Below the pieces are notes generated by a model, which made no database searches, had not been told where the DNA came from, and worked only from the letters and a program-made list of their open reading frames with translations. Shown piece by piece: positions 27,856 to 37,196 of a stretch of 40,626 nucleotides of DNA. The stretch spans positions 1-40,626 of the forward strand of contig CAKPZX010000010.1 of the NCBI GenBank assembly GCA_934215455.1, in the 5' to 3' direction. Both the position numbers and the translations under genes were made by a program. Each line of letters opens with the position of its first letter. Positions within the stretch are counted from its first letter, which is position 1. The DNA is from an uncultured Streptococcus sp. (lineage in GTDB: Bacteria; Bacillota; Bacilli; Lactobacillales; Streptococcaceae).

Positions 27856-29310
27856 ATGAAAGAAAGCATTCGGAAAGTAAATCAGTATATCGATGAAAAC
27901 AGGGAAAAGGTTGACCAGCAATATAGAGGGGCATTCCATTTGCTACCTCCAATAGGTTGGATGAACGATCCTGATGGTTTTGTTTATTTCCGTGGGGAAT
28001 ACCATTTGTTTTACCAATTCTATCCCTATGATAGTGTTTGGGGTCCCATGCATTGGGGGCATGCCAAATCAAAAGATCTTCTCCATTGGGAAGAACTGCC
28101 AGTAGCTTTAGCACCAAGTGAAAGCTATGATAAGGATGGTTGTTTCTCGGGTAGTGCTATTGTGAAAGATGACAAGCTCTATTTGCTGTATACGGGTCAT
28201 GTAGACGATGAGAAAAAGCGCGAGGAGACTCAGTGTCTTGCGGTGTCGACAGACGGCGTTACCTTTGAAAAGTTGCCTACTAATCCAGTGATCCATGCTC
28301 AACATATTGAGGGGATCGCAGATATTGCAGATTTTCGTGATCCTAAAGTATTTGAATATCAAGGAAGCTATTACGCTGTTGTTGCTTCTAAGACGCAAGA
28401 TGACAGAGGTCAAATTCTCCTATTTGCATCAAGTAATCTAATAGATTGGACCTTTACATCAGTCCTACTTGAAGGTGAAAAAGGGCAAGGGATTATGTGG
28501 GAGTGTCCTGATTTCTTCCCTTTAGATGGCAAATGGGTCTTGATCCTGTCTCCCATTGAAATGGAAAGACAGCAAGAAAAATACTGGAACTTAAATTCGA
28601 CGGTTGCTTTTATCGGTGATATGGATTGGGAAACAGGGCGCTTTCGTGTCGATTCCTATGATGAAATTGATGGCGGTTTGGATTTTTATGCTCCTCAAAC
28701 TTGTCAAGGACCAAAGGGCGAACGCTATATGGTTGCCTGGATGCAAATGTGGCACCGGTCTATCCCCAGTCATGATTTAGCTCATGGGTGGGCAGGTAGT
28801 ATGACTCTTCCAAGAAAATTGTCTCTGAAAGACGGACGATTGGTTCAGGAGTTACCTGAGTCAGTGAAAGAACACTTTCTTGTAGAGCATGCGTCAGAAA
28901 CCATTGTTAAGGGCAATCAAATCATTATCCCAGCTAGAGGGAAACAAACCTTGTTTGAACTAGATGCCAAACCGGGTCGCTCCTTTATCCTTGGTTATGG
29001 CGATGAAACTGATCCTGATAGTGTCTTGCAATTGGTTTATGACGCCTCTCAAAAACGCTTTAGCTTAAGTCGAGACCAATTTGGGCACACCATTTCTGGA
29101 AAAGAAAATCCAACATTTCAATCGAGATGGATTCAGTTGGATGCCGAAAAGGATCATCATTTTTCAATTCTCCGAGATACCAACTCAATTGAAGTATTCG
29201 TGGATGGTAAAACTCTCTCCATGACCTTTTATGAAACGACTGAGAATCCCGTCTATACCCTCACGGCAGATGAAGGGGTCGATTGGGTCGTGAAAACCTA
29301 TCAAAAATAG
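27856..29310 (+). CDS. scrB: Glycoside hydrolase family 32, sucrose-6-phosphate hydrolase / beta-fructofuranosidase
   Basis: Hydrolyses sucrose-6-phosphate (or short fructosides) in the cytoplasm; there is no signal peptide. The 484-aa protein has the nucleophile motif WMNDPDG (about residues 36–42), the stabiliser FRDPK and the acid/base WECPD. The N-terminal five-bladed propeller is followed by a C-terminal beta-sandwich (about 350–484). AGGTGA, overlapping the nnrD stop, is 5 bases from ATG 27856; a GTG at 27847 is less likely. No PTS gene, scrR or fructokinase is adjacent, so the exact substrate is uncertain. A LysR remnant follows. Confidence 0.88.
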   Translation: MKESIRKVNQYIDENREKVDQQYRGAFHLLPPIGWMNDPDGFVYFRGEYHLFYQFYPYDSVWGPMHWGHAKSKDLLHWEELPVALAPSESYDKDGCFSGSAIVKDDKLYLLYTGHVDDEKKREETQCLAVSTDGVTFEKLPTNPVIHAQHIEGIADIADFRDPKVFEYQGSYYAVVASKTQDDRGQILLFASSNLIDWTFTSVLLEGEKGQGIMWECPDFFPLDGKWVLILSPIEMERQQEKYWNLNSTVAFIGDMDWETGRFRVDSYDEIDGGLDFYAPQTCQGPKGERYMVAWMQMWHRSIPSHDLAHGWAGSMTLPRKLSLKDGRLVQELPESVKEHFLVEHASETIVKGNQIIIPARGKQTLFELDAKPGRSFILGYGDETDPDSVLQLVYDASQKRFSLSRDQFGHTISGKENPTFQSRWIQLDAEKDHHFSILRDTNSIEVFVDGKTLSMTFYETTENPVYTLTADEGVDWVVKTYQK

Positions 29311-29334
29311 GGACAAAAAAACCTCCTAAATAAG

Positions 29335-29364
29335 AAAAGACAAGTCTTGTGACTTGTCTTTTTG
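29335..29364 (+). terminator. scrB intrinsic terminator
   Basis: AAGACAAGTC (29337–29346) and GACTTGTCTT (29351–29360) form a stem with a TTGT loop, followed by TTT. Confidence 0.85.
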
Positions 29365-29375
29365 TTGTATCCTAA

Positions 29376-29582
29376 ATAGGATTTTTGTTCATCGAAAAAA
29401 ATTTGGGAATTGGTCTCATGACCGATCTGACTCTCTTCCCAGAATATCCAAATCTTGTCAAAATTCCGCTGGTTGAAGAGGAAAAAACAGTCTTCTATAT
29501 TAGTTATGCCTATCCAAATGAAGGGGAACCCCAAGCGCTTCTTAGCTCCTTTATTGAACGGTTAGAGAAGTGTGAAAAATAA
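29376..29582 (+). pseudogene. C-terminal remnant of a LysR-type regulator (substrate-binding domain)
   Basis: An open stretch of about 65 residues beginning LFIEKNLGIGLMTDLTL resembles the end of a LysR substrate-binding domain, where a GxGI(A/G)L(L/M)(P/T)D segment precedes the last helix. A stop codon (TAA, 29373–29375) lies immediately upstream in frame. No helix-turn-helix region exists nearby, and no ribosome-binding site precedes it. I read it as the decayed tail of a lost regulator gene. The homology is judged by eye only. Confidence 0.55.
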
Positions 29583-29586
29583 AGAA

Positions 29587-29683
29587 GCTGGTGTTAAACA
29601 GACAAGTAGAGGGTAACTTGAATAAAATGAGGCTTGTAGAGAAAGGAAATTCATGATTTCGCTTTGTCTACCAGCCTTTTTTG
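29587..29683 (+). other. Structured intergenic region with competing hairpins before xseA
   Basis: GCTGGT (29587–29592) can pair with ACCAGC (29670–29675), and AGACAAG (29600–29606) with CTTTGTCT (29662–29669). This gives a long bulged stem followed by CCTTTTTT. Inside, CAAGT (29603–29607) can instead pair with ACTTG (29616–29620). It could be the old terminator of the decayed LysR gene or an attenuator; no promoter or ligand class is evident. Confidence 0.35.
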
Positions 29684-29691
29684 GCGTTTTT

Positions 29692-29700
29692 TGGTATAAT
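29692..29700 (+). promoter_or_regulatory. xseA extended -10 promoter
   Basis: TGGTATAAT ends 34 bases before the xseA ATG; no clear -35. It would drive the overlapping xseA–xseB–ispA–tlyA–argR–recN run. Confidence 0.65.
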
Positions 29701-29734
29701 TAAACTTGATCATATTCTGCAGAAAGGAGTTCCT

Positions 29735-31075
29735 ATGTCCAACTATTTATCCGTATCAAGTTTGACTAAATATTTGAAATTAAAATTTGATAAGGATCCC
29801 TATTTGGAAAGGGTTTATCTGACAGGGCAGGTCTCCAATTTCCGAAAACGTCCCAACCACCAGTATTTTTCATTAAAGGATGAAAAAGCGGTTATTCAGG
29901 CGACGGTCTGGGCTGGGGTTTATCGAAGCTTTGGTTTTGAGCTAGAAGAAGGCATGAAGATCAACGTCATTGGACGGATACAGCTCTATGAGCCAAGTGG
30001 GAGTTATTCCATTGTCATTGAAAAGGCTGAGCCAGATGGGGTAGGGGCCTTGGCCATCCAATTTGAGCAACTCAAGAAAAAGTTGACCGAAGAAGGGCTC
30101 TTTCAGGATCGGTGGAAGCAAGCTCTGCCACAATTTCCAAGAAAGATCGGGGTCATCACCAGTCAAAGTGGGGCCGTGATTCGCGATATTATCACAACGG
30201 TGAGCCGACGCTTCCCTGGTATTGAGATTGTGCTCTACCCGACCAAGGTTCAGGGGGAAGGCGCCGCAAGTGAGGTGGTTGCTAATATTCAAAGGGCTAA
30301 CCAACGGGATGATTTGGATGTCTTGATTATCGGTCGTGGGGGTGGTTCGATTGAAGATCTCTGGACCTTTAATGAAGAAGCAGTGGTGCGAGCCATTTTT
30401 GAATCGCGGATTCCGATTATCTCCAGTGTTGGACATGAGACAGATACGACTCTAGCCGATTTTGTAGCAGACCGACGAGCCGCTACTCCGACAGCCGCTG
30501 CTGAATTGGCCACTCCAGTAACGAAGTTGGATCTCTTGTCCCATTTACAAAAGCAGGAGAACCGCATGGCAACAGCCATGTCCAATCGTTTGGCCTATAA
30601 TCGTGAACGCTTGGCCAAATTAAGTCAATCGGTTATTTTTAGACAGCCTGAAAGACTCTATGATGGCTACCTGCAAAAAATTGACCAGTTGCAATTGCGA
30701 TTGAAACAAGGAATGCGTGATGCTTATGGACAAGGGGCCAATCAACTGCAAGGTTTGCGTCATCGCCTAGAAGCTATGTCTCCCTTGCACCGCATCGAGC
30801 GCTACCAGGACCGCCTGCTCCAAGATAAGAGAATCTTAACCAACCGAATGGAACAAGTCCTAAAAGAGCAAAAGATCAAGGTGCAAGGCTTATCAGAAGC
30901 CCTCTTGATGCTCGATACCAGTCGGATTATTGCGCGTGGCTATGCCATGGTCAAGGAAGGAGATCAGGTTCTAGATTCGGTTGCGAAAGTAACAGAAGGG
31001 GACCCGCTGTCACTCATCATGAGAGATGGCCAGTTAGAAGTAGAGGTAAAACATGTCGAAAGAAAAGAAATTTGA
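29735..31075 (+). CDS. xseA: Exodeoxyribonuclease VII large subunit
   Basis: Catalytic subunit of exonuclease VII, which degrades single-stranded DNA from either end. The 446-aa form starts [10 protein letters not shown], 5 bases after AAAGGAG; the frame runs 18 codons up through the promoter and is not used. It has an N-terminal OB fold ([22 protein letters not shown]), the catalytic core ([55 protein letters not shown]) and a C-terminal coiled coil. It overlaps xseB by 23 bases. Confidence 0.96.
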   Translation: MSNYLSVSSLTKYLKLKFDKDPYLERVYLTGQVSNFRKRPNHQYFSLKDEKAVIQATVWAGVYRSFGFELEEGMKINVIGRIQLYEPSGSYSIVIEKAEPDGVGALAIQFEQLKKKLTEEGLFQDRWKQALPQFPRKIGVITSQSGAVIRDIITTVSRRFPGIEIVLYPTKVQGEGAASEVVANIQRANQRDDLDVLIIGRGGGSIEDLWTFNEEAVVRAIFESRIPIISSVGHETDTTLADFVADRRAATPTAAAELATPVTKLDLLSHLQKQENRMATAMSNRLAYNRERLAKLSQSVIFRQPERLYDGYLQKIDQLQLRLKQGMRDAYGQGANQLQGLRHRLEAMSPLHRIERYQDRLLQDKRILTNRMEQVLKEQKIKVQGLSEALLMLDTSRIIARGYAMVKEGDQVLDSVAKVTEGDPLSLIMRDGQLEVEVKHVERKEI

Positions 31076-31265
31076 AGAAAACTTAGCAGATTTGGAAGCT
31101 ATCGTCCAAAAATTGGAGAGTGGAGATGTGGCTCTTGAAGAAGCCATTACAGAATTCCAAAAAGGAATGAAGTTGTCAAAAGAATTGCAAGAGACCTTGG
31201 ATCAAGCAGAGAAAACCTTGGTCAAGGTCGTGCAAGCAGATGGTACTGAAGCGGATCTAGCATGA
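31053..31265 (+). CDS. xseB: Exodeoxyribonuclease VII small subunit
   Basis: A 70-aa helical subunit ([26 protein letters not shown], then [11 protein letters not shown]) that binds the XseA coiled coil. The start lies inside xseA and the stop overlaps the ispA ATG by 4 bases, giving coupled translation of both ExoVII subunits. Confidence 0.95.
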   Translation: MSKEKKFEENLADLEAIVQKLESGDVALEEAITEFQKGMKLSKELQETLDQAEKTLVKVVQADGTEADLA

Positions 31266-32137
31266 GACAAGAAGAAAAACGAAATAGAGTAGAGCAAGCA
31301 GTTCGCTCTTTTTATGAGGAGAAAGCCGTTGCCCCCCATTTAGTGGAGTCGGTCCTGTATTCGATCCAGGCAGGTGGAAAACGCCTGCGCCCCTTGCTCC
31401 TTCTAGAATTGTTAGAGGCCTTTGGACTGGAATTGACGGAGGCTCACTTTCAAGTGGCAGGGGCTTTGGAGATGATCCATACAGGAAGCCTTATTCACGA
31501 TGATCTGCCTGCCATGGACAATGATGATTACCGTCGGGGACAATTGACCAATCATAAGAAATTCGGAGAAGACCTGGCGATTTTAGCAGGGGATGCACTT
31601 TTTCTCGATCCCTTTGGGATGATAGCTGTGAGTGCCCTTCCTGATGCGGTCAAGGTCTCTTTGATTCTTGAATTGTCAGATGCTTCTGGTAGTCGTGGAA
31701 TGGTAGCTGGCCAAGTCCTTGATATGGAAGGGGAGCACAAACAGCTCACGCTAGCAGAGTTGCAGACCATCCATGCCAATAAGACAGGACGCCTCCTTGC
31801 CTATCCTTTCATCGCAGCAGGTTTGATTTTAGAGTTGCAAGCAGACATTGCTCAGCTCTTAGAAAAAATCGGGAAAAAATTAGGCCTGGCTTTTCAAGTG
31901 AGGGATGATATTTTGGATTTGGTCGCTGATTTTGAAGCTCTGGGCAAGACCCCTCAAAAGGACTTAGTAGCTGAAAAATCGACCTATCCAGCCCTGTTGG
32001 GATTGGAAGAATCAAAAGCTTTGCTGACAAGTGAATTAGACGCTTGCGAGGACTTGTTGGATCAGATTACAGCTGCTTGCGACTTTGATCCGCGAGCGAT
32101 CAAGAAATTAATAGAAGGATTACGAATAGATGGCTAA
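31262..32137 (+). CDS. ispA: Farnesyl diphosphate synthase (polyprenyl synthetase)
   Basis: Condenses dimethylallyl/geranyl diphosphate with isopentenyl diphosphate to give farnesyl diphosphate, precursor of undecaprenyl phosphate for cell-wall synthesis. At 291 aa it has the GGKRLRP IPP-binding motif (about 38–44), the first Asp-rich motif DDLPAMDND beginning at D80 and the second DDILD beginning at D215. The linkage to xseB and tlyA is conserved in Firmicutes. It overlaps both neighbours. Confidence 0.95.
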   Translation: MRQEEKRNRVEQAVRSFYEEKAVAPHLVESVLYSIQAGGKRLRPLLLLELLEAFGLELTEAHFQVAGALEMIHTGSLIHDDLPAMDNDDYRRGQLTNHKKFGEDLAILAGDALFLDPFGMIAVSALPDAVKVSLILELSDASGSRGMVAGQVLDMEGEHKQLTLAELQTIHANKTGRLLAYPFIAAGLILELQADIAQLLEKIGKKLGLAFQVRDDILDLVADFEALGKTPQKDLVAEKSTYPALLGLEESKALLTSELDACEDLLDQITAACDFDPRAIKKLIEGLRIDG

Positions 32138-32948
32138 GGAAAGAGTGGATGTATTAGCCTATAAACAAGGCCTATTTGATACCCGCGAACAAGCCAAAAG
32201 AGGGGTGATGGCAGGCCTTGTCGTTGCCGTTATCAATGGTGAGCGCTTCGATAAACCGGGTGAAAAAATTGATGAAGCAACCGAGTTGAAATTAAAGGGT
32301 GAAAAGCTCAAATATGTCAGCCGGGGCGGTCTTAAATTAGAAAAAGCCCTGAACCAATTTGGTTTATCTGTAGAGGGTAAAATTACGATTGATATTGGAG
32401 CTTCTACAGGTGGCTTTACAGATGTCATGCTGCAAAACGGAGCCAGCCAGGTCTTTTCGGTGGATGTCGGGACCAATCAGTTGGCCTGGAAATTGCGCAA
32501 TGATCCTCGGGTGGTCTCGATGGAGCAGTTCAATTTCCGCTATGCCGAGCCAGATGATTTTGAAGCGACACCGAGCTTTGCGAGCATCGATGTCAGCTTT
32601 ATTTCCTTGGACTTGATTCTGCCAGCCCTTCACCGGATTTTGGCAGAAAATGGACAAGTCGTGGCCTTGGTCAAACCTCAGTTTGAGGCAGGACGCGAAC
32701 AGATCGGGAAAAATGGGATCATTAAGGATCCTAAGATTCATTTAGCCGTCCTTGAAAAGGTTGCTGCTTTTGCAGGGACACATGGCTTTGCGGTAATGGG
32801 AGTGGATTATTCCCCTATTCAAGGAGGCCATGGCAACATCGAATTTTTGATGTATCTAGAAAAAAAAGAAGAGAAAACAAAGCCAACTTCAGAGCAGCTG
32901 GAGGCTGTTGTGGAGCTGGCACACAAGGAATTTAAACATGAAGAGTAA
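32130..32948 (+). CDS. tlyA: TlyA family rRNA methyltransferase (hemolysin A-like)
   Basis: A 272-aa protein with an N-terminal S4 RNA-binding domain (about 3–65) and an FtsJ-like SAM methyltransferase domain (about 60–240; TIDIGASTGGFTDVML is the SAM motif I). Mycobacterial TlyA 2'-O-methylates 16S and 23S rRNA. Whether the streptococcal protein does the same is inferred, and the old hemolysin name is historical. It overlaps argR by 11 bases. Confidence 0.92.
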   Translation: MAKERVDVLAYKQGLFDTREQAKRGVMAGLVVAVINGERFDKPGEKIDEATELKLKGEKLKYVSRGGLKLEKALNQFGLSVEGKITIDIGASTGGFTDVMLQNGASQVFSVDVGTNQLAWKLRNDPRVVSMEQFNFRYAEPDDFEATPSFASIDVSFISLDLILPALHRILAENGQVVALVKPQFEAGREQIGKNGIIKDPKIHLAVLEKVAAFAGTHGFAVMGVDYSPIQGGHGNIEFLMYLEKKEEKTKPTSEQLEAVVELAHKEFKHEE

Positions 32949-33372
32949 GAATATCAGATTAGAAAAAATTCGTCGTTTCATTCGCGATCATGAAGTGGGG
33001 ACGCAAGAAGAGATCGTCGAACATTTGAAAAAAGAAGGCATCTCAGCAACCCAAGCGACGGTGTCACGGGATATCAAAGAATTGGGCATCGTAAAACGCC
33101 CTCTGAAAGACATGACCTATGTCTATGAATTGCCGCGTAAGCACCACCAAGGGATCGGGATGATCGAAAGCAATATTTTATCTCATCGTCGCATGGGAGA
33201 ATATGTCAATTTCACTATGGTTCCAGGGACGGCTCCTTTAGTCAAACGTCGCTTGCGGGAGATTTATAAGGAGCATATCTTTAGTATTGTTGCAGATGAT
33301 GATACGATCTTACTGATCGCCTATTCAGCTCCAGAAGCAGAGAATATCCTCAAATCAATCTTTGGGTGGTAA
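32938..33372 (+). CDS. argR: Arginine repressor ArgR/AhrC family
   Basis: A 144-aa arginine-responsive transcription factor. It has an N-terminal winged helix (about 1–70; ATQATVSRDIKELGIVK is the recognition helix region) and a C-terminal hexamerisation and arginine-binding domain with GTAPLVKRRL and the ADDDTIL aspartate motif. The start at 32938 (MKSKNIRLEK) follows AAGGAA. Ten extra codons are open upstream inside tlyA. Streptococci usually carry two or three paralogues. The position beside recN is that of the classical argR/ahrC locus. Confidence 0.92.
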   Translation: MKSKNIRLEKIRRFIRDHEVGTQEEIVEHLKKEGISATQATVSRDIKELGIVKRPLKDMTYVYELPRKHHQGIGMIESNILSHRRMGEYVNFTMVPGTAPLVKRRLREIYKEHIFSIVADDDTILLIAYSAPEAENILKSIFGW

Positions 33373-33378
33373 GAGCCT

Positions 33379-35037
33379 ATGCTATTAGAAATTTCGATTA
33401 AGAACTTTGCCATTATCGAGGAGATTTCCTTAAATTTTGAAAAGGGAATGACGGTACTGACAGGGGAAACAGGTGCAGGGAAATCCATCATTATCGATGC
33501 CATGAACATGATGCTGGGAAGCCGCGCAACGACGGATGTCATCCGACACGGAGCCCCAAAAGCGGAAATCGAAGGGCTCTTCACCGTTGAGAGCAATCGT
33601 CATCTGACAGCTCTCTTTGAAGAGCAAGGACTAGAGTGGACCGATGAATTGATCATTCGCCGAGAGATCTTGCAAAATGGACGAAGTGTCAGTCGGATCA
33701 ATGGTCAGATGGTGAATTTATCTGTCTTAAAGGCAGTCGGTCAACATTTGGTGGATATCCATGGCCAGCATGATCAGGAAGAACTTATGCGGCCCCAATT
33801 GCATATCGCTATGCTGGATGAATTTGGGGATGCAGCCTTTTTCCAAATCAAAGACGCGTATCGTCAGACCTTTGAAGACTACAAACGCCTGCGCAAACAA
33901 GTGGTGGAACTCCAGCGCAACCAGCAGGAAAACAAGGCTCGTATTGAGATGTTGGAGTTTCAGATTGCAGAGATTGAGGCAGCTGTCTTGGAAGTGGATG
34001 AGGACCTGCGTCTGGAGCAAGAACGCCAACGCCTGCTCAATCACAAGATGATTGCAGATACCCTAACCAATGCCTATACCATGCTGGATGCAGAAGAGTT
34101 TTCGAGCCTCTCCAATGTTCGCTCAGCCATGAATGATCTGGAAAGTATTGAAGAATATGATCCGACCTACAAAGAGCTCTCAAGCCAGTTATCGGAAACC
34201 TTCTATGCCCTTGAGGATATTACCAAGCGCTTAGAAGATGTGGTCGATGGTCTGGAGTTTGATGGCAATCGCCTCATGCAGGTGGAATCACGTTTAGATT
34301 TGATCCACTCCATCACGCGCAAGTATGGTGGCAAAGTCAAGGACGTCTTGGAATACCTGGCGCAAATTACCAAAGAGTATAGCCTCCTCACCGGAAGTGA
34401 CCTCTCGTCTGAGGACTTGGAAAAAGAACTCAAACGTTTGGAAAAGAGTTTGGTTACCTTGGCTCAAGATTTGAGTGATCAGCGGCATGCCCTGGCCCAA
34501 GCTTTGGAAAATGAAATCCAGCAAGAATTGGCAGACCTCTACATGGACAAGGCGCGTTTTCAAGTGCGTTTTAGTAAGGCTAAGTTTAATCGTGAGGGAA
34601 ATGAAGCCGTCGAGTTTTACATTTCGACCAACCCAGGTGAGGACTTTAAACCTCTTGTCAAGGTTGCATCTGGCGGAGAATTGTCACGCTTGATGTTGGC
34701 CATTAAATCGGCTTTTTCTCGAAAGGAAGGAAAAACCAGTATCGTCTTTGACGAGGTGGATACAGGGGTCTCTGGGCGCGTGGCTCAAGCCATCGCAGCG
34801 AAAATTCATAAGATTGGTCAAAATGGCCAGGTGCTTGCCATTTCTCACCTGCCTCAAGTCATCGCTGCAGCAGATTATCAATTCTATATTGAGAAAATCA
34901 GTGATGAACACTCAACTGTATCTACTGTGCGTTTGCTCAATAGAGAAGAACGAATCGAAGAAATTGCCAAGATGCTGGCAGGAGAGGATCTAACGGAAGC
35001 TGCCCGTCAACAAGCAGAGCAACTTCTCAAGCGTTAA
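33379..35037 (+). CDS. recN: DNA repair protein RecN
   Basis: SMC-like ATPase acting early in double-strand break repair and, in naturally competent bacteria, in transformation. At 552 aa it has Walker A GETGAGKS (29–36), long coiled-coil arms flanking the middle (about 150–370), the ABC signature SGGELSRLMLAIKS and Walker B IVFDEVDTGVSG. It is six bases after argR and the last gene of the xseA run. No clear terminator follows before the metallophosphatase, 20 bases on. Confidence 0.96.
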   Translation: MLLEISIKNFAIIEEISLNFEKGMTVLTGETGAGKSIIIDAMNMMLGSRATTDVIRHGAPKAEIEGLFTVESNRHLTALFEEQGLEWTDELIIRREILQNGRSVSRINGQMVNLSVLKAVGQHLVDIHGQHDQEELMRPQLHIAMLDEFGDAAFFQIKDAYRQTFEDYKRLRKQVVELQRNQQENKARIEMLEFQIAEIEAAVLEVDEDLRLEQERQRLLNHKMIADTLTNAYTMLDAEEFSSLSNVRSAMNDLESIEEYDPTYKELSSQLSETFYALEDITKRLEDVVDGLEFDGNRLMQVESRLDLIHSITRKYGGKVKDVLEYLAQITKEYSLLTGSDLSSEDLEKELKRLEKSLVTLAQDLSDQRHALAQALENEIQQELADLYMDKARFQVRFSKAKFNREGNEAVEFYISTNPGEDFKPLVKVASGGELSRLMLAIKSAFSRKEGKTSIVFDEVDTGVSGRVAQAIAAKIHKIGQNGQVLAISHLPQVIAAADYQFYIEKISDEHSTVSTVRLLNREERIEEIAKMLAGEDLTEAARQQAEQLLKR

Positions 35038-35057
35038 GAGAAAGAAGGTTTGAAACA

Positions 35058-35786
35058 ATGTCAACATACTTTGTGGTCGGAGATATTCACGGAAAAGCAC
35101 AAATGCTAGAAGAGCTCATGACAGAGTGGGATGGAAAAGCTCAATTGGTCTTTTTAGGGGATTTGATAGATCGAGGCGAAAACAGCAAACGATCAATTGA
35201 AATTGTAAAAGACTACGTAGACCACCACGGAGCTGTTTGCCTTTCTGGGAATCACGAGTACATGTTTTTGGCTTGGTTGGACAATCCAGAAGAGCGTTAC
35301 GATCACTACCGAAGAAATGGCGGCGATACGACCATTAACTCTCTGTTAGGTCGGCCGCTCGATGCTCTTGTAGATGGGATTGCGGATGCGCAAGTAGTAG
35401 AGAACACTGTTCCTGACTTGGTGGCCTTTATTCGCAGTTTGCCCTTTGACTACGAGACAGAGACCTATTACTTTGTCCATGCCGGTGTGGATCTAACCCT
35501 TGAAAATTGGCGAGAAACTAGTGATTACCAAAAGGTCTGGATCCGAAAACCATTCCATGAAGCGGAGAATCATACAGGCAAATGGATCGTCTTTGGCCAT
35601 ACACCAGTCTATGGACTGCTCAATGAGCCAGTCGGCACCGAAAATCTTTGGATTTCAGATCAGAAGATGGGCGTCGATGGGGGCGCTGTCTTTGGTGGAG
35701 TCCTCCATGGATTGCTCTTGGATGATCAAGGCATTGTCCATGACCATGTCCTTCATAATACAGGTTTTTCTGCCGCAGACGACTGA
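35058..35786 (+). CDS. Calcineurin-like metallophosphoesterase (serine/threonine phosphatase-like)
   Basis: A 242-aa cytoplasmic phosphoesterase. The metal-binding motifs appear in order: GDIHG (8–12), GDLIDRG (about 34–40), GNHEYMF (about 64–70), HAG (about 138) and FGHTPVYG (about 176). The layout resembles bacterial PPP-type phosphatases and symmetric diadenosine tetraphosphatases; substrate not determinable. It follows recN by 20 bases and may be on the same transcript. Confidence 0.88.
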   Translation: MSTYFVVGDIHGKAQMLEELMTEWDGKAQLVFLGDLIDRGENSKRSIEIVKDYVDHHGAVCLSGNHEYMFLAWLDNPEERYDHYRRNGGDTTINSLLGRPLDALVDGIADAQVVENTVPDLVAFIRSLPFDYETETYYFVHAGVDLTLENWRETSDYQKVWIRKPFHEAENHTGKWIVFGHTPVYGLLNEPVGTENLWISDQKMGVDGGAVFGGVLHGLLLDDQGIVHDHVLHNTGFSAADD

Positions 35787-35830
35787 GGAAACAGGAATGG
35801 ATATCTTTCACTGCAAAACCCCGTGTTTTT

Positions 35831-35839
35831 TGATATAAT
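35831..35839 (+). promoter_or_regulatory. degV extended -10 promoter
   Basis: TGATATAAT (hexamer 35834–35839) has a weak CTGCAA -35 17 bases upstream (35811–35816). The start site is about 30 bases before the gene. Confidence 0.7.
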
Positions 35840-35875
35840 GAAAGCAGAACATTCTTAGGAAGAGTATAGAAAAAT

Positions 35876-36709
35876 ATGGCAAATATTAAAATAGTTACAG
35901 ACTCATCTATTACAATTGAGCCTGAAGTGGTTGAAGAATATGGCATTACCATTGTGCCACTTTCTGTTATGGTGGATGGAGTCCTTTATTCCGACAGTGA
36001 GTTGGGCGAAGGGGACTTCTTACGCTTAATGCAGTCTAGCAAAAACCTTCCAAAGACCAGCCAACCACCCGTTGGAGTCTTTGCGGAGGTGTATGAAAAG
36101 TTAGCAGCAGACGGAGCTCACATCGTTTCGATTCATATGTCTCGTGCCTTGTCAGGAACAGTAGAGGCGGCTCGTCAAGGGGCAACCTTATCTGGAGCAG
36201 ATGTGACCGTGATTGATAGTGGCTTTACAGACCAAGCCATGAAGTTCCAAGTGGTTGAAGCAGCTAAGTTGGCTAAAGAAGGAGCAGATCTAGACACCGT
36301 TTTAGCTCGTATTGAAGAAGTTAAAGAAAAGACAGAGTTGTATATCGGCGTATCTACCTTGGAAAATCTAGTTAAAGGTGGTCGGATTGGCCGTGTTACC
36401 GGACTTTTAAGCTCGCTTCTTAACATCCGTGTGGTGATGGAAATGAAGGACCATCAGTTGGAACCAATCGTCAAGGGACGTGGAAACAAGACCTTTAAGA
36501 AATGGTTGGATGAATTGGTAGAGAAACTTTCCCATAGTAAGGTGGCTGAGATCGGGATTTCTTACGCAGGGACACCAGAGTGGGCCAATGAAATGAAGGC
36601 TCAGTTGCAATCTCTCGTTGAAAAAGCAATCCCAGTTCTCGAAACTGGATCGATTATTCAAACTCATACAGGTGAGAATGCATTTGCAGTTTTGGTGCGC
36701 TACGAATAA
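35876..36709 (+). CDS. DegV family fatty-acid-binding protein
   Basis: A 277-aa protein with the DegV fold. The N-terminal phosphate/carboxylate loop ([11 protein letters not shown]) and the SxxLSGT-type [17 protein letters not shown] motif are present, along with [20 protein letters not shown] in the C-terminal half. DegV/FakB proteins bind fatty acids and present them to the FakA kinase. Which acyl chain this paralogue prefers, or whether it partners FakA, cannot be read from sequence. Confidence 0.92.
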   Translation: MANIKIVTDSSITIEPEVVEEYGITIVPLSVMVDGVLYSDSELGEGDFLRLMQSSKNLPKTSQPPVGVFAEVYEKLAADGAHIVSIHMSRALSGTVEAARQGATLSGADVTVIDSGFTDQAMKFQVVEAAKLAKEGADLDTVLARIEEVKEKTELYIGVSTLENLVKGGRIGRVTGLLSSLLNIRVVMEMKDHQLEPIVKGRGNKTFKKWLDELVEKLSHSKVAEIGISYAGTPEWANEMKAQLQSLVEKAIPVLETGSIIQTHTGENAFAVLVRYE

Positions 36710-36743
36710 GCTGAATAAATGTTTGAAAAAACAGGTTTAGTAC

Positions 36744-36772
36744 TTGACCTAAAGGCTTTTTTTAGATATGAT
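36744..36772 (+). promoter_or_regulatory. hup promoter, TTGACC–17 bp–TATGAT
   Basis: TTGACC (36744–36749) and TATGAT (36767–36772) at 17-base spacing form a strong promoter. The leader has a short AGGC/GCCT hairpin and a GGAGG site (36806–36810) before the ATG. Confidence 0.85.
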
Positions 36773-36819
36773 AGTACTGTTAAGGCGTAAAGCCTAAAAA
36801 AAATTGGAGGATTTGTTAA

Positions 36820-37095
36820 ATGGCTAACAAACAAGATTTGATCGCAAAAGTGGCAGAAGCTACAGAATTGACTAAGAAAGATTCAGCAGCAGCTGTTGAC
36901 GCTGTATTCGCAGCAGTTTCAGAATACCTTTCAAAAGGTGAAAAAGTTCAATTGATCGGTTTCGGTAACTTCGAAGTTCGTGAACGTGCAGCTCGTAAAG
37001 GTCGCAACCCACAAACTGGTAAAGAAATCAAAATCGCAGCTTCTAAAGTTCCAGCATTCAAAGCTGGTAAAGCTCTTAAAGAAGCAGTTAAATAA
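36820..37095 (+). CDS. hup: DNA-binding protein HU
   Basis: A 91-aa nucleoid-associated histone-like protein that bends and compacts DNA as a dimer. It has [15 protein letters not shown] at the N-terminus, the beta-arm signature [21 protein letters not shown] (with the DNA-inserting proline in RNPQTG), and the C-terminal [16 protein letters not shown] helix. Codon use is strongly biased as in other abundant proteins. Streptococci usually have a single essential HU gene. Confidence 0.97.
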   Translation: MANKQDLIAKVAEATELTKKDSAAAVDAVFAAVSEYLSKGEKVQLIGFGNFEVRERAARKGRNPQTGKEIKIAASKVPAFKAGKALKEAVK

Positions 37096-37108
37096 TTGCA
37101 TTTTGAAA

Positions 37109-37139
37109 AGCCATCCTAGATTTCTAGGATGGTTTTTTT
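37109..37139 (+). terminator. hup intrinsic terminator
   Basis: CCATCCTAGA (37111–37120) pairs with TCTAGGATGG (37123–37132), followed by seven T. Confidence 0.92.
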
Positions 37140-37140
37140 G

Positions 37141-37170
37141 TTGGACAGCTCTATAGGATAAGGGTATAAT
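37141..37170 (+). promoter_or_regulatory. Promoter of the 51-aa membrane peptide gene
   Basis: TTGGAC (37141–37146) and a perfect TATAAT (37165–37170) at 18-base spacing lie directly after the hup terminator and 26 bases before the ATG at 37197. Confidence 0.75.
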
Positions 37171-37196
37171 AGGAAAAAAGAAAGAGAGAAAAGACC

